Shown: positions 54,740-64,000 of the stretch, piece by piece
How positions within the stretch are numbered: the first letter of the stretch is position 1
Layout: every line of letters starts with the position of its first letter
Assembly (NCBI RefSeq): GCF_001422045.1
Contig: NZ_LMLW01000009.1
Span: forward strand, 62,001-126,000
Direction: 5' to 3'
Source: Sphingomonas sp. Leaf242
GTDB lineage: Bacteria > Pseudomonadota > Alphaproteobacteria > Sphingomonadales > Sphingomonadaceae
Length of the DNA: 64,000 nt
Made by a program: the position numbers and the translations under genes
The notes under the pieces: model-generated
The model's input: the letters and a program-made list of their open reading frames with translations, nothing else
The model's database searches: none
Told to the model about the DNA's origin: nothing

Positions 54740-54818
54740 AGTTCCCCCGCGAAGGCGGGGGCCCAGGATCACAAACGCCACCGCCCGAGATCCTGGCCCC
54801 CCGCCTCCGCGGGGGAAC
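54740..54818. repeat. Palindromic element, family II (long loop)
   Basis: GTTCCCCCGCGAAGGCGGGG ... CCCCGCCTCCGCGGGGGAAC, inner pair CCAGGATC / GATCCTGG. The 428-bp gap 54653-55080 holds this and the next two elements; no gene was seen. Confidence 0.88.
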
Positions 54819-54845
54819 AAGAAGAGGCAGTTCGCGCAATGTACT

Positions 54846-54952
54846 ACCACCCCGGCGAAGGCCGGGGCCCAGTTGGAAAGGTGGTCGTAACGAAGCGCGG
54901 TTCGCAGTTGGCGACGTTCCCCAACTGGGCCCCGGCCTTCGCCGGGGTGGTG
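54846..54952. repeat. Palindromic element, family I
   Basis: CCACCCCGGCGAAGGCCGGG ... CCCGGCCTTCGCCGGGGTGG, inner pair CCCAGTTGG / CCAACTGGG. Confidence 0.92.
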
Positions 54953-54977
54953 CAGGTATTGGATTAAACAGCCTCTA

Positions 54978-55083
54978 AAACTCCCTCCCCGTTAGGGGAG
55001 GGCTGGAATGGGGCTTGTCCACGAACGTGTCGCTTGGGGCGGTGCCCCACCCCGACCCTCCCCTGAAGGGGAGGGAGCTATCA
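54978..55083. repeat. Palindromic element, family IX
   Basis: CTCCCTCCCCGTTAGGGGAG ... CTCCCCTGAAGGGGAGGGAG, inner pair GGAATGGGG / CCCCACCCC (imperfect). Its end overlaps the stop of the cell wall hydrolase gene by about 3 bp. Confidence 0.85.
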
Positions 55084-56097
55084 GGTTTCGTCCGACACTA
55101 CCGCGTCGGCGGCGTTACCGCTGCCGATCATCGCAGACGCCCGCCCACCAACATGAATCCGCACCCCGGAAACCAACCGCGTAGGCACAATCGCCGCACC
55201 CGCAATCGCCGAACCAGAACGCAACACCCCCCGGTGCACCGTCACCCCATGCAACGCATCGGCCGGCTCCGCACCGGAGTCCGCAACGTCGTCCCGATTA
55301 CCATAATGCACCGAAACCCCAGCAACCTGCGCCGCAACCGCCGCCACACCACCACCGCTCGCCAAACCAACACCCCGAACCCCAGGCTCAACCCCGGCAT
55401 AAGCCTGCCGAAACGTCAGAGCCCGCTCCAACGCCCCCTGCCAACGATAGAACACATGAGCCCCAACCGTCGTAATCCGCGCGAGACTCGACGCCCACCA
55501 AGGCAGGATGCTCGTCGTATGAAACGAAGTCGCCGCCCCAACCGGTGCGTACACGCTCCCACCAAGCGCCGCGCTCGCCACCGCCCGCGCGCGATCCCAA
55601 GCCCCTGGCTCGCGCGCCCGGTTCATCGAGCCATCACAGGTAAAGCTGAACTGGCACCCGGTCCGCCGCTCGGCCCCCTGGTACACGACCCCGCAAACGC
55701 TGTTCGGAAAGGCCCGGTCGCGCACCCGGTTCAGCACCACTTGCGCCACCGCCCGCTGCCCATCCTCGGACTGCGATCGCGCCTCGTAATACACCGCCGC
55801 AGTCAGGCAGTCGGCTGCACGCCCAGCATCATCAACGGAGTTCGAAGTCAGAAACGGCGGAGCAACGAACGGCGCCGCAGCCGCAAACGGGGCATCAGGC
55901 GCGGCCGTCGCGATCTTGGCCGAAATGTCGTCGGGCACATGCAACGCCATCCGGCTCAGCAAGGCACGCGAGTTCCGCTCCGGCTGGACCCGAGCGATCG
56001 CCGCCGGCCGATCCGCCGGCACGCACGACGTCGCCATCACCAAAGCGGGCAGGCTGATCAGCACATGCGGATAAAGGCCGTAACCCGACGTCTTCAT
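55081..56097 (-). CDS. Cell wall hydrolase, SleB type
   Basis: The 338-residue protein has an N-terminal hydrophobic segment (YPHVLISLPALVMATSC) and a SleB/CwlJ hydrolase domain at about 95-215. The domain contains CLTAAVYYEARSQSEDGQRA with the catalytic Glu, VAQVVLNRVRDRAFPNSVCG, and GCQFSFTCDG. This family splits peptidoglycan glycan strands. The remaining 120 residues are Ala/Gly/Val-rich without a known domain. The Cys in ATSC could be a lipobox site. Confidence 0.85.
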   Translation of the reverse strand: MKTSGYGLYPHVLISLPALVMATSCVPADRPAAIARVQPERNSRALLSRMALHVPDDISAKIATAAPDAPFAAAAPFVAPPFLTSNSVDDAGRAADCLTAAVYYEARSQSEDGQRAVAQVVLNRVRDRAFPNSVCGVVYQGAERRTGCQFSFTCDGSMNRAREPGAWDRARAVASAALGGSVYAPVGAATSFHTTSILPWWASSLARITTVGAHVFYRWQGALERALTFRQAYAGVEPGVRGVGLASGGGVAAVAAQVAGVSVHYGNRDDVADSGAEPADALHGVTVHRGVLRSGSAIAGAAIVPTRLVSGVRIHVGGRASAMIGSGNAADAVVSDET

Positions 56098-56179
56098 CCC
56101 CTCGCTCTAGGACGCGGGGTTTAGGGACTGGTTAATGGCCACGGGAAACGGGGGAAGCGCTCGCTAACGAAGCGCACCC

Positions 56180-56262
56180 CCGTCATCCCGACGAAAGTCG
56201 GGACCTCGATCGGCAAGGACGGAGCCGGTTACCGGGAGATCCCAGCTTTCGCCGAAGAAGCG
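56180..56262. repeat. Decayed palindromic element, related to family VIII
   Basis: CGTCATCCCGACGAAAGTCG at the left end is answered only imperfectly by GATCCCAGCTTTCGCCGAAG at the right. It lies between the hydrolase and response regulator genes. Confidence 0.55.
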
Positions 56263-56268
56263 TTCAGA

Positions 56269-57062
<794 letters not shown>

Positions 57063-57066
<4 letters not shown>

Positions 57067-58238
57067 GAGGCCTCTCTGTTCACGTCTTCCAGCTGATACG
57101 GTATCTCGATTTCCACCGAGAAGCCGCCAGCCGGCGTGGAGCGGGTTTCGAAACGATGGTCGGGCCCATATGCCTGAGCCAACCTGTCTCTAATATTAGC
57201 GAGCCCCACGCCTGTGGATTGGCTTGAACCGATCCGGCCCTCGATCAAGCCCGGACCGGTATCGGATACGGCGATCTGCACGCGTTCCCCGGCGAGCCGC
57301 ACTTCGACGCGGATTTCGGCGCCTTCCTCCTGCGGGGTGACGGCATATTTGATCGCGTTTTCGACCAAAGGTTGCAGCAGCAGCGATGGCAGCCGGGCGC
57401 GTTCGGCGCGCGGATCGATGTCGAACTTCGGCCGCATCCGATCCTCGAATCGCATCTTCTCGATCTCGAGATACAGCTTCAGCTGGTCCACCTCCTGCGC
57501 GACGGTGACGTGCGCAGTGGGTTCGTTCGCCAGCGTATAGCGCAGGAACGACGACAACCGGCTCAGCATCGCGTTCGCCCGCTCGGTCTGCTTGAGCAGC
57601 ACCAAGGTCGAGATCGAGTTCAGCGTGTTGAACAGGAAGTGCGGATTGAGCTGGTACCGCAGCATCGCCAGTTGCGCCGACGACGCCTGGTTCTCGAGAT
57701 GCTCCATCTGGTCGATCTGCTGTTCGACGATCAGGTAGAAGTTGATCCCGAAATACAGCGCCGACCACCCGAACAGCACCGTGAAGGTGATGTAGATCGA
57801 CACCAGCAGCCGGCCCAGCGTCACCCCCGGCGTCGCACTCGCGATGAACGAGAAGGTGAACGCGTCGAGCACCGCGTACAGGAACGTCGCGGCAGCGAGC
57901 GTCGCGATCGTCAGGAATATCGCGACTAGTCGCGGCAACCCGCGATACATGCCGTAGAAGGTCGAGAGTAGCAGCGTGATGCAATAGCCGAGGATCGCCT
58001 CGACGATCACCGGGATCACGACGTCGAGCGTCACGCCGTTAGAGATCGACACGACGCCGCGGAGCAACAGGTATCCGCTCCACCCCACCGCCTGCAACGT
58101 CCAGAACGCGCGGCTTTTATTCTCGAAGAACGGCCGCGCGGTGAAGGGCAGCGATCGGGTGCCGCGGACGGATACGGCCGCGCTCGATCCGTGCGTGCTG
58201 GGTGCGGTCGGCGGGGCAGAAACGGGAAGCGTAGCCAT
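57063..58238 (-). CDS. LytS/YehU-type sensor histidine kinase
   Basis: The 391-residue kinase has about five hydrophobic helices between residues 45 and 180. After them comes the His_kinase block with the phospho-acceptor His in RYQLNPHFLFNTLNSISTL, the N box in PLLVENAIKYAV-like LLQPLVENAIKYAVTPQEEG, and the G box SDTGPGLIEGRIGSSQSTGV. No PAS or periplasmic sensor domain is visible, so the signal is probably sensed in the membrane. Paired with the LytTR regulator downstream. Confidence 0.94.
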
Positions 58239-58373
58239 GATGGCATCGGCTCTTACACGCCGAGGCTAGCCCACGCAAAACCAAGTCTTGGGCCGGCAAC
58301 CGATCTTCCGCGCGGTCTTAACCTGTGTCGACTTGCGATCGAAGGCTGTCGTTAGCGGTCGCGTGGCGAACAT

Positions 58374-58408
58374 AAAAAGACCGCCGCTTCCGGTGGGAAG
58401 CGGCGGTC
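58374..58408 (-). terminator. Terminator of the TonB-dependent receptor gene
   Basis: A perfect 13-base stem (58379-58391 with 58396-58408; GACCGCCGCTTCC and its complement) with a GGTG loop, followed on the minus strand by T5. The receptor stop is 28 bp upstream. Confidence 0.9.
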
Positions 58409-58435
58409 TCGTCATTCCATCACGTCAGGCGCAGA

Positions 58436-61400
58436 TCAGAACGTGAAGCGCGCGCCGATACGGATCGAGTAGAGCGACTGGTTCACGTAGATCTGGTCCT
58501 GCTGGGCGGCAAAGCTCGTACCGCCGCCGACCGGCGAGTAACGATACTGCGCGCAGGGCTGACCCGCGGTGTTGGCGACGACGCCGGCGATCGACGCACC
58601 GGTCGGGGTCGGCGTCGCGATGCATTGAACGCGGACGACGGCGGTGTTGTACGGGAACGCGTATTCGCGCTGCTGGCCCCAGTTCTTGTTGATGAAGTTG
58701 GTGAAGTTCTCGATATCGGCGAAGAGCGTCACGCGCGATCCGCTCAGGAACGTCGGGATTTCCTGCGCAAGGTGAAGGTCGAGACGCGTGAACCACTTGG
58801 AGTGGAAGGCGTTGCGCGGCGCGACCTTGCCGCGATACTTCGCCAGACCCGACGAGTCGATGAACGCGTTGACCGCATTCTCGACCGCAGTGCTGCTGTA
58901 CGACACGCGCGCATCGTTCACGGTCGGGACGTACATCAGATAGCGGTTGCCGCCGACACCGGTGCCCGAGCTGACACCCGTCGTACCGAAGACCGACGAC
59001 CGGTTCGCGCCGAAATCCTGGAACGTGTAGCTGAACGGATGACCGATCCGCGATTCGCCGAACAGGCCGAACGTGGTCTTGTAATCGCCGAAGAACGCGT
59101 GGTCGTAGTTCACGCCGTACTTGAAGAAGTACTTAACCTGGTCGTTCGAGATGCCGTACTGAACGTTGTTGGGATCGGCGAACGCACCGTTGCTATAGTT
59201 CGACCCGGCAGTCGACGAGGTCGCGGGGGCCGCGTCCTTGACGTCCTGATAGGTGAAGCTGCCGTTGATGTTCAGGCCGAAGTCGAACGTCTTGTCGAAC
59301 CGAGCGACCGCGATATAGGCGCGGCCCTTGTTGGTGTTGGTCAAGAGGATGTCGGTGTTCGTGTTGGTGCTGTTCGGACCGTCGATCAGGTTCTGGTAGC
59401 GCTGGCGGCCGTCCGGCGTCAGCGAACCGGTGATCGGCACCGAACGGATGTCAGTGAAATACACCTGCTCGCGAACCTTCGAATACAGCAAGTCCGCACC
59501 GAACACCCAGTTGTCGCCGAGCGGCCCGAGGTTGGCGGTATATTCGCCGGTCAGCGTGGCGCGCCACTGCGACGGGATCTTGAAGTTCGGATCGAGCGCG
59601 TTGGTCGTCGAGGCGGTCGAGACCGTTGCGTTGGTCAATAGCGTGTTGACCGCGGTCGGGATGCTGGTCCCCGTAACCCCGTTCAGTGCGGCCGCGCCGG
59701 TCACCGCGTTCGTGGTCGCGCCGGTGAAGCCCGATGCCGAGCGGTTGATCGAGATCGAGTTGCTCAGCACGCCGGTGTTCGAGAAGCTGTTCGACACATA
59801 GACGTCGGGGGTGCCGCCGCCGAAGATGCCGCCGCCGCCGCGGATGCTCACCCGATTGGCAGGCTTCCAGTCGAACCCGGCGCGCGGCTGGAACAGCCCG
59901 AACCCGGAGATGTTGGCGGTGTTGGTGCCGATCTGGACGACCTTGCCGTTGACGAGCGCGCCATTGGCATAGCGCGACGCGAACGCGGTGTTGAGCGTCG
60001 GATTGTCATCCATCGCATACAGGTCGTAGCGCGCGCCGTAGCTGACGTTCAGCGTCGGCGTCACCTTCCACGAGTCCATCACGCCGAACGTGTAGCTCTG
60101 ATAGCCGAAGGTCGCCGCGGCATCCTCGGGCACCAGCGACGGGATCGCGTTGCCATAGCCGAGCGAGTTCGCGCGCTGCGCCTGGAAGTCGGCGATCGAG
60201 TCGAAGTAATAATTGCCCGACGAGTTCTGCAGGAACGAGTTGAAGATCGAGACGCTCGAAATCTCGGTGAACACGCGCACGTCGTGGTCGTTCATCGTCA
60301 GGCGTGCCTGCGCCAGGCCACCCCAGGTCTCGGTCTTGAGCGCGTTGGTCTGACGCGAGCTGTCCGGACCGAACGATACGACGCCGCCGTTGTTGTCGCA
60401 CGCCGTCAGCGAACCGCCGACCGGGTTGGTCGGGTTGGTGCAGACGCGGAACTGCGCGAAGCCGCGGCCGAGCACCGGCTCCTGGATACGCGTGTAGTTC
60501 TTGTAGAAGCCGCGGACTTCGGTCGAGAAGCTGTCGCTCCAGGTCGAGTTCAACTGCGCCACGCCGGTGTGCAGGCGGTTGCCCGAGACATAGGCGTTCG
60601 ACGCGAGACCCAGGCCGGTCGGCGCGGTCAGGAACGTGTTGTTGAGCAGGTTGATCGCGTCGTTGGCGTAGGTGTAGGTCAGCGACAGCCGCTGGGTATC
60701 GGTGATGTTCGCGTCGATCTTGGCGACGACGCGGTCGTCCTTGTCGCCGAGGTTCCGCAGCACGCCGCCGGTGTCGTAATTATAGACCGACTTGGCGATC
60801 GCGCTGATCTGATCGACCGAGTTCTGCAGCACGCCGGGAACGCCGTTGCCGACATTGTTGTCGATCGGACCTTCCGCGATCGGACGACCGCCGCGCAGGC
60901 GCTCGCCGGCGACCATGAAGAACACCTTGTCCTTGATGATCGGGCCGGACAGCTCGGCGCCGAAATTCTCGACCTTGAAGTTGGGGACGCTGACGGTCAG
61001 GTCCTTGGTCTTCTTGCCGACGAACTCGTCGCGCGACTGCGAATAGAAGCCGGTGCCGTGGAAGTCGTTGGTGCCCGACTTCAGCACGATGTTGACCGCG
61101 CCGCCCTGGAAATTGCCCTGGCGGACGTCGTACGGCGCGACCTGTGCCTGGAACTGGCCGATCGCATCGAGCGGGATCGGCGAACGGCGGCTGGGAAGGC
61201 CATCGCTGTTGAGGCCGAAATTGTCGCTGACCGACACACCGTCGACGGTGAAGCGGTTGAAGCGCGCGTTCTGGCCGGCGAACGAGACCGAACGGCCGCC
61301 CGAGGGGCTATCGTCGAGGCGGGCGAACGGATCGCGGCGTTCGAGGTCGCGGATGTCGCGGTTGACCGAGGCGATGTTGGCGATCTGCACCGCGTTCAGC

Positions 61401-61813
61401 ACGGTCGTAGGACCCTGCGAGATCGAGCGGGCGTTCGGCAGGCGGGCCGCGGTCACGACGATCTCGTTGCCGCCACCGGCTTCCGAATTCAGTTCGATCG
61501 GCACGTCGAACGCCTGCGCGACGGTCGTGGTGATGTCGGTGACCTGCGTCGCCGAATAGCCAGTCGCGTTGACCGCGACGGTGTAGGGACCGCCGGCGCG
61601 CAGGCCGTTGACGTTGAACGAGCCCGAGTTGTCGGTGATCGCGGTCGCGCGGCTGCCGGCCAGAGTGTTGGTGATCTCGACGGTCGCGCCGACGACGGGC
61701 GTTCCGGCGGACGTCACGGTGCCGCGGATCGACGAGGTCGTCTCCTGCGCAGAGGCCGCCATCGGTGCGACCAGCGCAATCGCTGCCACACCCAGGAAAA
61801 GGTTGTTCCGCAT
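58436..61813 (-). CDS. Oar-like TonB-dependent receptor
   Basis: The 1125-residue outer-membrane protein has a signal peptide (MRNNLFLGVAAIALVAPMAA to SAQ), then a carboxypeptidase-regulatory-like beta domain (about 27-105, GTVTSAGTPVVGATVEITN). A short block EIVVTAARL may serve as TonB box, and a plug (FTVDGVSVSDNFG, FQGGAVNIVLKSGTND) comes next. The large beta-barrel ends in IGARFTF with the usual terminal Phe. This is the OmpA-related / Oar architecture, larger than siderophore receptors. The cargo could be carbohydrate, peptide or protein. The ATG at 61813 has AAGGGG about 9 nt upstream; the open frame extends further but without protein-like content. Confidence 0.93.
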   Translation of the reverse strand: MRNNLFLGVAAIALVAPMAASAQETTSSIRGTVTSAGTPVVGATVEITNTLAGSRATAITDNSGSFNVNGLRAGGPYTVAVNATGYSATQVTDITTTVAQAFDVPIELNSEAGGGNEIVVTAARLPNARSISQGPTTVLNAVQIANIASVNRDIRDLERRDPFARLDDSPSGGRSVSFAGQNARFNRFTVDGVSVSDNFGLNSDGLPSRRSPIPLDAIGQFQAQVAPYDVRQGNFQGGAVNIVLKSGTNDFHGTGFYSQSRDEFVGKKTKDLTVSVPNFKVENFGAELSGPIIKDKVFFMVAGERLRGGRPIAEGPIDNNVGNGVPGVLQNSVDQISAIAKSVYNYDTGGVLRNLGDKDDRVVAKIDANITDTQRLSLTYTYANDAINLLNNTFLTAPTGLGLASNAYVSGNRLHTGVAQLNSTWSDSFSTEVRGFYKNYTRIQEPVLGRGFAQFRVCTNPTNPVGGSLTACDNNGGVVSFGPDSSRQTNALKTETWGGLAQARLTMNDHDVRVFTEISSVSIFNSFLQNSSGNYYFDSIADFQAQRANSLGYGNAIPSLVPEDAAATFGYQSYTFGVMDSWKVTPTLNVSYGARYDLYAMDDNPTLNTAFASRYANGALVNGKVVQIGTNTANISGFGLFQPRAGFDWKPANRVSIRGGGGIFGGGTPDVYVSNSFSNTGVLSNSISINRSASGFTGATTNAVTGAAALNGVTGTSIPTAVNTLLTNATVSTASTTNALDPNFKIPSQWRATLTGEYTANLGPLGDNWVFGADLLYSKVREQVYFTDIRSVPITGSLTPDGRQRYQNLIDGPNSTNTNTDILLTNTNKGRAYIAVARFDKTFDFGLNINGSFTYQDVKDAAPATSSTAGSNYSNGAFADPNNVQYGISNDQVKYFFKYGVNYDHAFFGDYKTTFGLFGESRIGHPFSYTFQDFGANRSSVFGTTGVSSGTGVGGNRYLMYVPTVNDARVSYSSTAVENAVNAFIDSSGLAKYRGKVAPRNAFHSKWFTRLDLHLAQEIPTFLSGSRVTLFADIENFTNFINKNWGQQREYAFPYNTAVVRVQCIATPTPTGASIAGVVANTAGQPCAQYRYSPVGGGTSFAAQQDQIYVNQSLYSIRIGARFTF

Positions 61814-61899
61814 CAGTAATACCCCTTTTGAGCCTTCGGCTCTGGATTTCGCGACTTCATGTCGTGTTAATCCGGCCCTGCACGTGGAATATTTCGGAT

Positions 61900-61931
61900 A
61901 TGTGACATTGGCGAGTCGTCTATTGTCACAT
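61900..61931. promoter_or_regulatory. Inverted repeat upstream of the TonB-dependent receptor
   Basis: ATGTGACA and TGTCACAT are exact complements 16 nt apart, about 87-118 bp before the receptor start. It is a candidate operator or the binding site of a dimeric regulator. No convincing promoter hexamers could be fixed around it. Confidence 0.45.
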
Positions 61932-62022
61932 CCGCACTCGGTCATGCCGCGTTGCAAAAAAGCCACGGAGTCGAACCGTTTCGGTCGCGCTGGAACCGTT
62001 TCGCAAAAGGCCGTTACAGAGT

Positions 62023-64000
<1,978 letters not shown>

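Overview
The window is about 64 kb of GC-rich chromosomal DNA that reads as a sphingomonad (order Sphingomonadales, most likely Sphingomonas or a close relative). The evidence is the alphaproteobacterial gene families (SspB, ATP12, queG, a fused-size glutamate-cysteine ligase, a DUF3297 protein, a LytTR/LytS pair), an Oar-like TonB-dependent receptor, a strong GC bias at third codon positions, and the very high density of short palindromic intergenic elements. No prophage, transposase, integrase or CRISPR array was found.

Layout. 1-5.3 kb: an unknown 3' gene end, an exported CHAP protein, exported MsrB, a CYP153-like P450, and an ABC-2 type exporter (ATPase plus permease). 5.3-12.6 kb: queG, an AT-richer orphan gene, an EI24 membrane protein with a lipoprotein, a metal-dependent cyclase-family hydrolase, a PfkB-family kinase and an amino acid permease. 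12.7-17.0 kb: a minus-strand histidine operon hisB - YciI-like - hisH - hisA - hisF - small membrane ORF - hisE - HIT, with several 4-bp stop/start overlaps. 17-28 kb: sspB, fumC, two coupled small proteins, gmk, ATP12 and HAD phosphatase, a pseudouridine synthase with crcB, a lipoprotein, OsmC, a glycine-zipper protein and a TRIC-type channel. 28-36.9 kb: GNAT with sppA, groESL under a promoter plus CIRCE element, an uncharacterised four-gene cluster framed by HTH proteins, tRNA-Gly(TCC), and an isoprenylcysteine-methyltransferase-like protein.

36.9-50.5 kb: rsmE-gshA, ubiA, pmbA and an inositol-monophosphatase-family protein, an unknown exported protein, a TelA / membrane protein / small zinc-ribbon operon, a quinone-oxidoreductase-like MDR, a putative metalloprotease and typA. 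50.5-64 kb: an L,D-transpeptidase, a Gly-rich exported protein, a DUF3297 protein, an ABC-F ATPase, a SleB-type cell wall hydrolase, a LytTR response regulator with LytS-type kinase, a 1125-residue TonB-dependent receptor, and ligA running off the right edge.

Most of this is conserved housekeeping. The distinctive feature is the repeat landscape. About 29 long inverted-repeat elements of several sequence families sit in the gaps between genes, two of the families recur as neighbours, and one copy lies inside the ligA reading frame, where it encodes about 20 extra residues. No clear new defence or biosynthetic system was found. The best candidates for unknown biology are the ligA palindrome, the HTH/membrane cluster beside tRNA-Gly, the TelA-coupled zinc-ribbon gene, and the two small unassigned members of the histidine operon.
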